Positions 23,554-35,494 of a stretch of DNA of 64,000 nt are shown here, in pieces. Numbering within the stretch: position 1 is the first letter of the stretch; every line of letters begins with the position of its first letter. Location of the stretch: the NCBI GenBank assembly GCA_036936605.1, contig JAUPFV010000004.1, positions 186,566,458-186,630,457 on the forward strand, in the 5' to 3' direction. Under the pieces are notes generated by a model, which saw only the letters and a list, made by a program, of their open reading frames with translations, made no database searches and was not told where the DNA came from. The DNA comes from Limnanthes douglasii subsp. nivea. Taxonomy: Eukaryota > Streptophyta > Magnoliopsida > Brassicales > Limnanthaceae. The translations under genes were made by a program, and so were the position numbers.

Positions 23554-24821
23554 AAACTCTTATCCGAAGGTAAAACTTCGTCAGTAATAAACTATTGGAT
23601 TTTACATCTCCAATCTTTGGATTGCATGTCGGATATGTTCATACTCTCTTTAATTTTACCCTTCTTTTCTTGAATTGAGTCAATAGAAGGACATTCTTAC
23701 ATAAGGATCTGAAGATATGCTTCAGAATAAACTATCGTCGCTCAAGAATCTACCATAACATTTTCCGAACTGGAGATATGTTTATATCAAATGAATTTAA
23801 AATGTGTGGCAATTTATTTTAACACTTAAAGATACTTTATCAAATGTTCTTTTCTTCAGATTGCCCTTGAGCATGATGAATAAGTAAATGAGAGTAGGGT
23901 CTCAAATTGCTCTTGTGCTTGAAAGTAGGGTCTCATTTTTCTAGCTGCTATCACCAATGTGAAGGCTAATTTTTCTAACTTCAAGTACTTTTTCTCAACT
24001 TGTAATAAATTATTGTTTATGTAATACATTAGCGGGGTTAATTATCCACTTTTGTTACCAACACAACATTCACTCCATATTTTGACACTACTATACACAT
24101 ATAAAGTCTCTCTCCTAGAATAGGCTTGAATAATGTCTTGGCGAAGACAAGTGTTTTTTTATTTCAATGAAAGCTTTATCACACACTGGAGACCAATTGA
24201 AGTCTTTAACATTCCTTAAAACTTGGAAAACTTGAGTACACTTGTCCGATGATTTCGAGATAAACCAATTTAAAGCAGCTAATCTTTCGGTTAATATATG
24301 GACTTCTTTAGTATTTTGAGGTGGATCCATGGCTAATATAGCATTAAACTAATCTGGATCAGGGTCTAACTTCAAGTTGATAGCCTCTAGGTTAGAATAG
24401 GTTTCTTGGAGGTCAGATATGTGATCTTCCTCCTTAGGGCTTTTCACCATCATGCCATCTATGTAAACCAATAAATTTCTGCCAATTTGGTTAGCGAACG
24501 CCTTATTCACCAATAATTGATAAGTAGCTCCAGCATTTTCAACCCAAACGGCATCACCTTATACCAATGGAGCCCCCGGAGAAAGTGTCCATAAAAGACA
24601 ATAATTTGTTTCCAAACATAGGGTCTACTCACTGGTCTATCCGGGGTACTAGGAAATGATCTTTAGCACAAGCTCTATTAATATTTGTGAAATAATACAC
24701 ATACGTTAGTTCCCGTTCTTTTTCTTGACCAATAATGGAGTAGTTGTCCGAATAGGGTATTGAGATTCCTTAATATGCCACATCTTTGTTAGCCGATCTA
24801 CTTCTTGCACAATCACTTCAG
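23554..24821 (-). pseudogene. D2 RT and RNase H fragment, array copy 2
   Basis: Same sequence as 21170-22437 shifted by 2,384 bp, with a few base changes, for example GAGTACACTTG instead of GAGTGCACTTG near 24235 and TTTCCAAACATAG near 24611. Ends at the second junction. Confidence 0.85.
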
Positions 24822-24832
24822 CCTCGTATCGC

Positions 24833-25933
24833 TTTGAATAAGGAATTCCCCAAAGATGTTTTCCCTCTGCCTCGTATCGCTCAGTTGGTAGATTTAACAT
24901 CTGGGTGCCGAGTTCTTTTCGTTTATGGACGCGTATTCGGGCTACAATCAGATCCGTCTAAACTCATATGATGAATAACACACTATGTTCCAAACCGAGC
25001 GAGGCCTTTACTACTACACTATGCTGTCGTTCAAGTTAAAGAACACAGGGTCTATGTACCACTGTTTTGTGAATCATGTTTTCAAAGACCACCTAGGACA
25101 CCACATGGAGGCATATATTCATGATATAATCGTCAAAACACATATGACGCATAAATAGCTCGAGGTCCTCAAAACCGTGTTAGACCTTCTACAACAATTT
25201 AATTTAAGCTCAGCCCTGTCAAATGCTCTTTCAGAGGCCGTAGTGGTAAATGTTTGGGATATATAGTGAGTAAGGAGGGAATCGAAGCCGACCCTAACCC
25301 AACTGCAAGTAGTCATCCAGATTGCACGACCAAAGAACATCAATGAGGTCCAATGCATGACGGTTCGCCTAGCAGCATTGTCTCATTTTTTATCTAGGGG
25401 CTCGGATAAACGCCACCTCTTAGTCGAATCCTCCAAGGTGCTAAAATGTGTTCATGGACCGATGAGTTTACGGATTTTGAGACATCGCCCCTATGGCAGG
25501 TGAGCCTTTGTTTTTATAGTTGTCTGTTTTAACTTTCTTAATTAGTGTACGAGAACCAGAGGGTATCTAGTGACCCATATACTACACCAATAAAACCTTA
25601 GTCGATGCAGAGACTCGTTATTTTAACCTCAAAAAGCTAGTATTGGGTCTAATAATCGTCACTCAGAAAATGCGCCCTTACTTCCAAGGACACACAATCA
25701 CTGTTCGCACGTCCTTTCCCTCAAGACCGTGTTACAAAAACCCAATGCCTCCGGCTGACTGACTAAGTGGAGCATTGAATTAGCGGAGTACGACATCAAG
25801 TTTGAACCATTCATCGTGATGAATGGGAAACTTGTTGTCGATTTCCTTACAAAATTATCTTGGCCTAGTGATGCATCTTTCCAAGTCGAACCATCCACCG
25901 AGGACAAACCACGAGTTTGTATTTTACTTTCTT
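24833..25933 (+). pseudogene. Fragment E RT/RNase H, array copy 3
   Basis: Copy of 20101-21165, sharing the 36-bp segment and several base states with copy 2 (GATGAATAACAC, CCCTCTGCC, AAGGTGCTAA). Private changes include TTATCTAGGG near 25391 and GTTACAAAAACC near 25731, both compatible with C-to-T or G-to-A decay. Confidence 0.85.
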
Positions 25934-25937
25934 AGCC

Positions 25938-27480
25938 AAACTCTTATCCGAAGGTAAAACTTCGTCAGTAATAAACTATTGGATTTTACATCTCCAATCT
26001 TTGGATTGCATGTCGGATATGTTCATACTCTCTTTAATTTTACCCTTCTTTTCTTGAATTGAGTCAATAGAAGGACATTCTTACATAAGGATCTGAAGAT
26101 ATGCTTCAGAATAAACTATCGTCGCTCAAAAATCTACCATAACATTTTCCGAACTGGAGATATGTTTATATCAAATGAATTTAAAATGTGTGGCAATTTA
26201 TTTTAACACTTAAAGATACTTTATCAAATGTTCTTTTCTTCAGATTGCCCTTGAGCATGATGAATAAGTAAATGAGAGTAGGGTCTCAAATTGCTCTTGT
26301 GCTTGAAAGTAGGGTCTCATTTTTCTAGCTGCTATCACCAATGTGAAGGCTAATTTTTCTAACTTCAAGTACTTTTTCTCAACTTGTAATAAATTATTGT
26401 TTATGTAATACATTAGCGGGGTTAATTATCCACTTTTGTTACCAACACAACATTCACTCCATATTTTGACACTACTATACACATATAAAGTCTCTCTCCT
26501 AGAATAGGCTTGAATAATGTCTTGGCGAAGACAAGTGTTTTTTTATTTCAATGAAAGCTTTATCACACACTGGAGACCAATTGAAGTCTTTAACATTCCT
26601 TAAAACTTGGAAAACTTGAGTGCACTTGTCCGATGATTTCGAGATAAACCAATTTAAAGCAGCTAATCTTTCGGTTAATATATGGACTTCTTTAGTATTT
26701 TGAGGTGGATCCATGGCTAATATAGCATTAAACTAATCTGGATCAGGGTCTAACTTCAAGTTGATAGCCTCTAGGTTAGAATAGGTTTCTTGGAGGTCAG
26801 ATATGTGATCTTCCTCCTTAGGGCTTTTCACCATCATGCCATCTATGTAAACCAATAAATTTCTGCCAATTTGGTTAGCGAACGCCTTATTCACCAATAA
26901 TTGATAAGTAGCTCCAGCATTTTCAACCCAAACGGCATCACCTTATACCAATGGAGCCCCCGGAGAAAGTGTCCATAAAAGACAATAATTTGTTTCCAGA
27001 CATAGGGTCTACTCACTGGTCTATCCGGGGTACTAGGAAATGATCTTTAGCACAAGCTCTATTAATATTTGTGAAATAATACACATACGTTAGTTCCCGT
27101 TCTTTTTCTTGACCAATAATGGAGTAGTTGTCCGAATAGGGTATTGAGATTCCTTAATATGCCACATCTTTGTTAGCCGATCTACTTCTTGCACAATCAC
27201 TTCAGAATTTTCTCTCGAAAAAGTCCTTCTTCTCTGTACCACTGGCCCAGTATCAAATCAGACTGATAGTTTGCGACTGATCGCATTGGATGGCACTTCG
27301 GTCACATCTTCCTTGCACCTTGCAAACACATGTAGATTTTTAAATAAAAAAGATAATAACTTTTATTTAACCTTAACGGTAATTTGACTCCAACCCTAAC
27401 ACTTTTGCTTTCTGCCAGGAAATGAATTTCAACTTCGTCAACTGGAATTACAGCGCTAAGAACCTCCCTCGGATCATCGA
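25938..27480 (-). pseudogene. D2 RT and RNase H (array copy 3, contiguous with protease)
   Basis: Same RT/RNase H blocks as copy 1 (MDPPQNTKEVHILTERLAAL at 26714), but here the RT start continues upstream through RRRTFSREN near 27225 and the protease-RT linker to 27480. This shows the state before duplication. Stops and shifts throughout. Confidence 0.75.
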
Positions 27481-27482
27481 TT

Positions 27483-28010
27483 TCATTTTGGTTGGAAGAA
27501 GGCTTCTAACAGATATTCTTTGTTAATTTTCGCTACCTCCAATGACTTTGAGGCAAGAATAGTCACATAGCATTCATGAGCTACGTTCTGGCTGTTTCGA
27601 ACGATGCCCACTTGACCTCTCACAACAAACTTTAAACATAGGTGGGCATTGGAAGCCATTACATGCATCTTGGAGAACCAATATCTACCGAATATGGCGT
27701 TGTAAGTTGTTGGGCAATCAACCACAACGAACAAAAACCTTACCATTTTTTTAAATGGTCATTTACCCAATAACACTTCCTCTTCAAATTTCCCGATGAA
27801 ATCAGTAAAAATCCCAATAAAGCCTACAATGGTTTTGTTTGAACGTCGGATGATTGAGGGATTATACATCTGTCTATAAGCAGTCAAAAATAATATATTT
27901 TACGAACTACCCGTGTCAAGTAAGATATGACATATATTATTTCCCGCAATAGATGCCCCTATCACAACAACGTCTTCTTGTGGGCCTCATATTTCTCAAA
28001 TCATCTCAAC
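27483..28010 (-). pseudogene. D2 aspartic protease
   Basis: Minus strand: CHILLDTGSS near 27935-27905 has the catalytic Asp-Thr-Gly, followed by a stop. The C-terminal block VRFLFVVVDCPTTYNAIFGR near 27745-27690 is the conserved retropepsin end of Tat-like elements. Then MASNAHLCLKFVVRGQVG down to about 27610. Confidence 0.75.
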
Positions 28011-28270
28011 CAAAGACAATGAATTGAGCTGGGCTTTAGTAAAAATGTGTGGACATTTTTACCTCTAACTAAATTTTTAAACTGTTAACATGTCTTTTCC
28101 TTGAACAATTTAAGAGTGTTGTTACAGTGTCTCCCCCGAAAATAGCCAATAGTTCGAAAACCTTGCACAGATCAAAGTAGTTACAGCCTTATCTATTATT
28201 TCCCCAACTTGATTATGATCTGGAGCATGATCAAGATATTTAGAGTCTACGTCATATCTTTCCACAATCA

Positions 28271-29924
28271 TCATTGCATCTTTTTTCCTGGATGCCCCCA
28301 TATTGTACCCTGGACTGGTTGGTGAGGCAGTTCGAGGTACATTGTTTCTAGGTTGAGAATTGGTATTATCTTATCTACTGCCCCTTGGCTTTTAACAAAG
28401 GCACCCAACTTTCCTCTCTCGATGAGATTTTGTATTTCTTGTTTTAAGGCTATACAATCATGTGTATCATGACCCACATCAATGTCATATTTACCAAAAC
28501 GAGTATTACGAATCTCTCTAGGATACTGAATTGGGGCTGGCCTTCTAAAATGTACAACACTCTTAGTTTTATCATATATTATACCCACATTTTCACCCAG
28601 TTCGAAAAACCATTCAGGTTGAACCCATTGGCCTCTCTTGGGTCTAGCTTGTTAGTTTTGGTTAGATTGATTTTGTCTGGGTCGATATGATTCATATCAG
28701 GACTCCTTCATCCTATAATGAACAATGGTTTGGGATAGAGTAGTAGCTTGTGGAATTGATGTTGTAGCAATAGACCTGTTCTGAAGCGGTACTCTAGAAT
28801 TCTTAGTTTCTTCAACCGTAATCAATTTTCCAACTTGATTTAACAACCCTCCCTAAGTCACTGCGTTCTCCCTAGTTACTAAATCAGCTAACATGCTCAG
28901 ATTTATTCCTTGTCTTAAAGAGACAATAGGTATTTGTTCAAAACAATTAGCTAACTCATTCTTCGTATTCATGAATCGACTGATATATTCTTTTAATGAT
29001 TCGTTCGGATCCAGGGAACAATGGATAATAGTATCACCATTAACTTCGAGCTTTTTACTTCCCATAAATTTCATTCGAAATACCACACTAAACATATCAA
29101 AAAACAATTAAGGATCTGAGAGGGAGAACGTTATACCACTTTAGAGCACTTTCTTTAAAGGTTTGTGAGAAAGCCCAACATAATAGTTTGTCATCATCAT
29201 CGAATTTCATCATAAAAAATTAAATTACTCGAGGTGATTATCCAGATCTTTACTTCCATCATACTTCTCCATCTTGGAACTGTCAAACTGTCTGGGAGAT
29301 GACCGAAGAGTATTTTCATGGACAATGGTGATTTCCTCTAATTGTGACTTCGGCTGAATACTGTATCTTCATCATGAGTAACAAAAATACCTGGTTCGGA
29401 TTGGATAGCAAATTGATCACTTTATAGATGATCAATGCCATAATCTGTCGAACTTTTATTTCTCCTTAATTGATCACTTTATTGATGATCAAACTCTTTA
29501 TTTTTGTCCTTGAATGTCTTAGTCAGCCTCAATTTCTTTATTTGACGACCACACTCTTCACTACTGGATGAAGGAGACTCATCAGAGTTAGAATTAGTGG
29601 ATGAACCATCGGAAGAGTTTGATGTACTCATAACTTGTTTAGCCCGATGTGTCTTTTTAGATTTAACATGAGCTTTTGGATACTAACCATTGTCACCATG
29701 CTCACATGCACACACACCACATGCATCAGATGTTTCCTTCACTGCTTTTCAACTTCTTTTTGGGCCCTTAGAGCTTCAATATCAGCCCGCAAGTGATCAC
29801 GTTCATCATGAATGAATTGTCTTTCATCTGTGTTGTGATTGACATGAGACATAGTAGTGTGCTCATTATTCTCTCTTACACCTTTAGCTTCACGAGGTGG
29901 AACATTTTGCATGTTAAAATCCAT
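28271..29924 (-). pseudogene. D2 gag
   Basis: Minus strand: N-terminus MDFNMQNVPPREAKGVRENN at 29924, with a charged helix (HDERDHLRADIEALRAQKEV). The gag core is near 29107-28853 (DPNESLKEYISRFMNTKNEL and EQIPIVSLRQGINLSMLADL). The C-terminal HCC-like knuckle FGKYDIDVGHDTHDCIALKQ is near 28510-28450 with its first Cys lost. A stop-rich gap separates 29,740 from 29,110. Confidence 0.7.
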
Positions 29925-29992
29925 ACTTTTCTAATGTCCGAACTCCGATTTCTACTTACTGGTTTTGAATAAATCTATTCAGGCACCGTCTA

Positions 29993-30010
29993 CTCCCACT
30001 GTGGTCGCCA
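29993..30010 (-). other. D2 primer-binding site
   Basis: On the minus strand TGGCGACCACAGTGGGAG lies three bases after the LTR end (CACACCA). It resembles the TGGCGACYNNNNTGGGGA primer sites of Tat elements, complementary to a tRNA 3' end (tRNA-Arg type by recollection). Confidence 0.55.
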
Positions 30011-30013
30011 ATC

Positions 30014-30640
30014 TGGTGTGGATGATTTCTAATTGAAGGGTATTTTGGGTAATTTATCAACTGAGTATTAATTTTTTAAGTATAAGGTGAAAAGATAATA
30101 GAGGTGTGCAATTATGTTTTTACTAAAAGTCCAACCTATTTAATGTGGTGGGTTGGAGTATTTAACTTTTGTTTTAGGACCTATGGGACGTTCGGGTCAG
30201 ATCTTGGATTCGGGCAGTCTAAAGACTTCAAAGCTTAACACCAAAAAATGGTTTAGCACGTAGTTGATTCATAATCCAGTTGAGTTCACTGTTCATCCAT
30301 CGAATTTTGTTGATTATGCCAGAATTACCCCTTCGGATAGTCCTAAAGTGCACTTTCAATAATATTTTAACCCATAAAAATGAATTGCTTATTTCTAGAT
30401 AGAGAAATAGTGGATAGTCAACAATTTTAAAGTTAAATGTCCAGTGATTATTCAATAATTTCTTCTATTATTCATAGAACCGAACAGTAAGTAACAAAAT
30501 TAGTTACACCTTTGGATAAATTATATCTTGGTCCTTAACATCCATATTTAACATTACATTAATCTCTCTAACTTTACGAGGCTCTTATAATAACCATTTT
30601 CATTAAATTACTTTAACTCCATAATAATTCATATCCTTAT
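30014..30640 (-). repeat. D2 5' LTR (single copy seen)
   Basis: Non-coding sequence between the primer-binding site and the RT of element D. It begins TGGTGTGG on the plus strand (CCACACCA at the LTR end on the minus strand). The right edge is uncertain, placed where D RT coding stops. No partner LTR is in the window. Confidence 0.45.
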
Positions 30641-30758
30641 TAACATTGACCGGCTGATCTTCACTACTACTTTTCACTATTATGTCACTATAAAAGCTTC
30701 CATGTTCTTACCCAATAGATCCTCTAAAATTTGATTAACTAGCCTTTGATAGGTTGTT
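30641..30758 (-). pseudogene. Element D RT, downstream part
   Basis: The minus strand reads TTYQRLVNQILEDLLGKNME followed by AFIVT; the YIDD active-site region has lost its aspartates or is shifted, then KSSSEDQPV is readable in another frame. It continues directly the RT segment at 36112-36500, from which it was separated by the insertion of element C. Confidence 0.75.
30754..30758. repeat. Element C target site duplication, left
   Basis: GTTGT, repeated exactly at 36107-36111. Confidence 0.85.
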
Positions 30759-31628
30759 GATGTGATCCTAGATGACACAAGGAGCTTAGAACATGGAAAT
30801 GTGCAAGAACCAGATGAACAACTTGAAAAAGAAGATGAGCTTGCAGTTGAAGATATTCTAATTTTATCGGCTGGTCCAACAACTCGATCAAGAGAAAAAC
30901 AATTTAACAAAGCTGTTGGAGGATTTCTTAATCAACTAGAGAATCTATGTGATCAAAACAGCAAGTATGGTGGAAAAGCTTGTCAAACCACTTTTGTCTT
31001 GATTCAAGCTAATTGATTTCAACAAATGAGAAAGTGTCTCGATTGTACTCTTTTTCCCTTGTTCAAGTTTTGTCCCAATGGGTTTTCTTGATAGGGTTTT
31101 TAATGAGGCAATTGTTTCACTTCACCATTGCCCATTTGTTGAAATAAAATCCCAAGGCCCATCTACACCAAAAGCCACGTCCTTAGAGGAAGGAAGGGTC
31201 TGATTTCCAGCTTATATCATTAATACTTTGTATTTTCAATATTAAAGCATTTTGTTTCCAAGAAAAGCCTTAATTGTTTTAGAGGCATGCATTATGTTTC
31301 CAAGAACAGCCTTAATTTTGTTCAAGGCTAGTTCTTTCTCCTATAAAAACTATGTACTCAGAATTCTAATGGTTAAACTATCTTTGATTCTGAAAAAACT
31401 TCTTAAGTTTTACTCTTCTATTGTTGGTGTGTAATATCCACAAGAAAACCTGTTCTTCATTTGGTGCGTCATATCCAAAGGAAGATCAGTTGGAATATCA
31501 AACGGCTTTCCACAACCTTTGTGTGACCTATCGATCCACATCCTTTGATCCTTGAATCCTTTTGGGTTCATGGTTGCAAAGTTATCCCTATCCCATTTCA
31601 GAGTGCCGATTCTAGGAGGAGTTTATCA
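30759..31628 (+). repeat. Element C 5' LTR
   Basis: Starts TGATGTGATCCTAGATGAC, ends GGAGGAGTTTATCA. Also encodes, in its first 260 bases, the same C-terminal pol tail as the 3' LTR. Matches 35236-36106 and, inverted, the solo LTR at 41409-42279. Confidence 0.95.
31342..31349 (+). promoter_or_regulatory. TATA box in element C 5' LTR
   Basis: CTCCTATAAAAACTATG, well placed about two thirds into the LTR, is a good plant TATA box for transcription of the element. The same site is at about 35,820 in the 3' LTR. Confidence 0.6.
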
Positions 31629-31630
31629 AG

Positions 31631-31645
31631 TGCTATCAGAGCAAC
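31631..31645 (+). other. Element C primer-binding site
   Basis: TGCTATCAGAGCAAC lies two bases after the 5' LTR. It matches the common TGGTATCAGAGC site for initiator tRNA-Met with one change (G to C). Confidence 0.8.
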
Positions 31646-31965
31646 ATTCTGAAAGTTGGGTATTCTCTTTCTCATTAATTTTTCTTCATCTAATTTATAT
31701 TATCAGTTTGTTTGTGAAGATTTGAGTGTTAGTGTGATGATTTCACTTTGAATCACGAAATTATGATCTGTTACACCCTAGTTATAGTTGTTTGAGATTT
31801 AAAATCGTAGAAAATCATTTTTAGGTGCTGTTGTGAAACTTTTCTCTTAATATTCTTAGGAAAACAGATTTGGATATGTTTTATGGTTTTAAATAAATTG
31901 AAGAACTTTCCAAAGACTTGTTGCTGGTGATTTATTTTTGTTTTTGTTTTGTTTTGTAGAAAAGG

Positions 31966-34900
31966 ATGTCTAATTCAAATGATGCAGAAAACTGTAATTT
32001 CAATAACAACAAGCTTCTAATTGAAGCTATGACAAAGTTGATAGACACCAAGATAGATGCCTTTTCGTGAAGAGCTTCAAGTAAACACTGAGCACGAGCA
32101 GAACCGTTCACGACAAACCAATCCAAGAAGAAACCATGAACTACCTGAACATTTCAGAAATGAAGCCGCTGATGAATATTATGAACGCATGAGCAATTCA
32201 TCTCGAAACAGCCATAGAAGGCACCATAGACGTACAAGAGAGGGCAGCGAACGTATGCGTGACAATCTTGGAGGTCTCAAGATTAAGATTCCACCATTCC
32301 ATGGAAAAAACGATCCAGATGCCTATTTGGAATGGGAAAAGAAGATTGAACTCGTTTTCAACGTTCAACACTACACGAAGACCAATCGAGTAAGAATTGC
32401 TGCTACTGAATTTTATGATTATGCTCTTAGTTGGTGGGATTAACTAGTTACCTCAAGAAGGCGTAATGAGGAACATCCTATAGAATCATGGGCAGAAATG
32501 AAAGCCATTATGCGGAAGAGGTTTGTTCCTAGTCATTACCACCGTGAGCTGCATCTAAAGCTGAGGAGATTAACACAAGGAAGCCGATCTGTTGAAGAGT
32601 ATTATCAAGAAATGGAGATCTTAATGTTGCGAGCTGATATTTCAAAAGATAGAGAGGCAACAATGTCAAGGTTTCTTGGGGGTTTAAATAGAGAAATTCA
32701 AGACAGATTGGAAACTCAATATTATGTTGAAGTAGAAGAGATGCTACACAAAGCTTTGCTATTTGAACAACAAGTTAAAAGAAAGAACTCCTCAAGATCA
32801 AGTTACGGTTCAGGGGCAGTAACAATTAAGCCAAGTTATTCAAAAGATGAGAAGACCAATTATCAGAAAGGAAGCTATGTAGAGGTGAACCAAAAATTTG
32901 GAACACCATTGTCTATTGATAACAAGGGCAAACCTAAAGAGGTTGCAATCAGAACTCGTGATGTTAAGTGTTTCAAGTGCAAAGGGATGGGACATTATGC
33001 TAATGAGTGTTCTAATAAGAAGATTATGACAATTCTAGATAATGGAGAAATAATTTCAGAGGAAGAAGAAATTTTCTCTGATTCTTCCGAAGAACACTTA
33101 GAGCGACTTGCTAAAGGAGATTTATTGGTTGCCAGAAGGTCTTTAAGCGTTCAAACAAAAGAAGAAGAACAAGAGCAAAGGGAGAATCTGTTTCACACTA
33201 GGTGTCTTGTTCAAGGGAAAGTTTGTAGCCTTATTATCGATGGAGGCAGTTGTACCAATGTGGCAAGTGAATCTATGGTAAAGAAGCTTGGTTTCAAAAC
33301 GAAAAAGCATCCAGCACCTTACAAGCTTCAATGGCTTAACGACAATGGAGAAATGAAAGTTAGCCACCAAGTAGAAGTTCCCTTAGCTATTGGTAAGTAC
33401 GAAGATGAAGTTTTATGTGATGTTCTACCAATGGAGGCTAGTCACATACTGTTAGGAAGGCCATGGCAATCTGATCGAAAGGTTATCCATGATGGATTCA
33501 CTAATCGCCATACATTTGAGTTTCAAGGAAGGAAAACCACTCTAGTTCCCATGACTCCACGAGAATTTTACCAAGATCAAAAGCATATGCAGAACAAGGA
33601 AAGTCGGGTAACTAAACATTCGAATTTCTATGCAAAATCTGGCGAGGTTAAGAAAGCATTATTCTCTAAGCAACCTATGTTACTTTTTGTGTTTAAGGAA
33701 ACTCTTATGAGTTTAACTAACTTGACACAGGTGTTGCCGAGTGAGATGACTTCTCTCTTGCAGGAATTTGAAGATGTATTCCCTGAAGACAATCCAAAGG
33801 GGCTTCCACCAATTAGAGGCATCGAACACCAAATAGATTTTGTACCTGGAGCCTCCCTTCCTAACAGACCTGCTTATAGAACTAATCCACTGGAGACAAA
33901 AGAATTGCAAAGGCAAATCAGTGAACTCATGGAAAAAGGACATATCCGTGAAAGCATGAGTCCTTGTGCGGTACCAGTTCTACTTGTGCCCAAGAAAGAT
34001 GGAAACTGGAGAATGTGTGTTGATTGCAGAGCCATCAACAACATAACAGTAAAGTATCACCATCCTATACCTAGATTAGATGATATGTTAGATGAATTGC
34101 ATGGTTCTAGCATTTTTTCTAAGATTGATCTTAAAAGTGGAAAACTGCATTTAAAACTAAGCATGGACTATATGAATGGTTAGTAATGCCATTTGGGTTG
34201 ACTAATGCACCTAGTACATTCATGCGGTTAATGAATCATGTTCTAAGGGCTTATATAGGAGTTTTTGTTGTAGTATATTTCGATGGCATCTTAATTTACA
34301 GCAAGTGCTTAGAAGAACATGTTCACCATCTGAAATTGATTTTAAGTGTACTTAGGAAGGAAAATATCTATGCTAATCTTAAGAAATGCACTTTTTGTAC
34401 CGATAATCTTGTCTTTTTAGGTTTTGTTATAAGTGCAGATGGTATTCAGGTGGATGAGGAAAAGGTTAAGGAAATCCGCGAATGGCCAAGTCCAAAAACA
34501 GTTGGAGAAGTGAGAAGCTTCCACAGCCTTGCGGGATTTTATAGGCGTTTTGTCAAAGATTTCAGCACCTTAGCTGCACCACTCACTGAAATAATAAAGA
34601 AGGACGTTGGTTTCAAGTGGGAACAAGCTCAAGAAGAAGCATTTCAATCCTTAAAAGAGAAGCTTACTCATGCTCCTATCTTGACATTACCTGATTTTCT
34701 TAAAACTTTTGAGATTGAATGTAATGCTTCTGGAATTGGGATTGGAGCTGTTTTGATGCAGGATAAAAAGCCTATAGCTTATTTCAGTGAAAAGCTTGGA
34801 GGACCTACTCAAAACTATCCTACTTATGACAATGAGTTGTATGCCTTAGTTCGAGCTTTGCAAACATGGCAGCATTACTTGTGGCCAAAGGAGTTTGTCA

Positions 34901-35494
34901 TACACGCTGAACTTGTAAAACAGATCCATGATGAGTTTGAAAACTGAGCAATATGTCAAACAAGCAAACAAGGGAAGACGTGAGAAAGTTTTTGAGGTTG
35001 GAGATCAAGTATGGGTGCACTTAAGAAAGGAAAGATTTCCAGAAGAGAGGAAGTCAAAATTGATGCCTAGAATTGATGGACCATTTGAAGTAACAAAAAA
35101 GATCAACAATAATGCGTATCAACTTGACCTACGAGGTAAGTATAAAGTGAGTCTTGCCTTTAATGTTTCTGATTTGGTTCCTTTTATCGCAGATGAAATG
35201 GATTTGAGGTCAAACCCGTTTCAAGTGGGAGAGGATGATGTGATCCTAGATGACACAAGGAGCTTAGAACATGGAAATGTGCAAGAACCAGATGAACAAC
35301 TTGAAAAAGAAGATGAGCTTGAAGTTGAAGATATTCTTATTTTACCGGTTGGTCCAACAACTCGATCAAGAGCAAAACAATTTAACAAAGCTGTTGGAGG
35401 ATTGCTTAATCAACTAGAGAATCCACGTGATCAAAACAGAAAGTATGGTGGAAAAGCTTGTCAAACCACTTTGGTCTTGATTCAAGCTAATTGA
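31966..35494 (+). pseudogene. Element C gag-pol
   Basis: Gag: MSNSNDAENC at 31966, a shift near 32060, then IPPFHGKNDPDAYLEWEKKI and an in-frame stop at 32440 after LSWWD; continues YHRELHLKLRRLTQGSRSVE to a CCHC knuckle CFKCKGMGHYANEC near 32970. Protease LIIDGGSCTNVA near 33240. RT: GNWRMCVDCRAINNITVKYH, then a roughly 38-bp deletion after KIDLKSG near 34139 that shifts frame; [20 protein letters not shown] follows. The active site reads [10 protein letters not shown], so one catalytic Asp is lost. RNase H begins but ends in WPKEFVIH, fused near 34905 to [12 protein letters not shown] from beyond the integrase. The pol tail ends in the 3' LTR with GPTTRSRAKQFNKAVGGL, which resembles the CR motif of centromeric elements. 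Confidence 0.9.
35224..35235 (+). other. Element C polypurine tract
   Basis: AGTGGGAGAGGA immediately precedes the 3' LTR start TGATGTGATCC. It also encodes part of the pol protein (QVGEDD), since the reading frame runs through into the LTR. Confidence 0.75.

Larger units (their letters stand above)
20101..27205. repeat. Three-copy tandem array, 2,384-bp period
   Basis: Copies: 20101-22437, 22449-24821 and 24833-27205. Copies 2 and 3 are 2,373 bp each, copy 1 is 2,337 bp because of a 36-bp deletion near 20407. Each junction carries the same 11-bp filler CCTCGTATCGC (22438-22448 and 24822-24832). Copies differ at only a handful of bases by eye. Each unit holds a plus-strand part (RT to RNase H of fragment E) and a minus-strand part (RNase H to RT of element D2), so the unit spans the boundary between two retroelements. 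Copy 3 runs uninterrupted into the rest of D2, showing that the right end is the ancestral junction. Confidence 0.95.
25938..30640 (-). mobile_element. Element D2: Ty3/gypsy, minus strand
   Basis: Reading leftward: 5' LTR (about 30,640-30,014), primer-binding site, gag (29,924-28,271), protease (about 28,000-27,483), RT and RNase H (27,480 to about 25,938). Only copy 3 of the array keeps the uninterrupted protease-to-RT junction. Integrase and the 3' LTR are absent; the element ends where the plus-strand fragment E begins. It may itself be inserted in element D, whose RT stops just right of the LTR. Confidence 0.65.
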
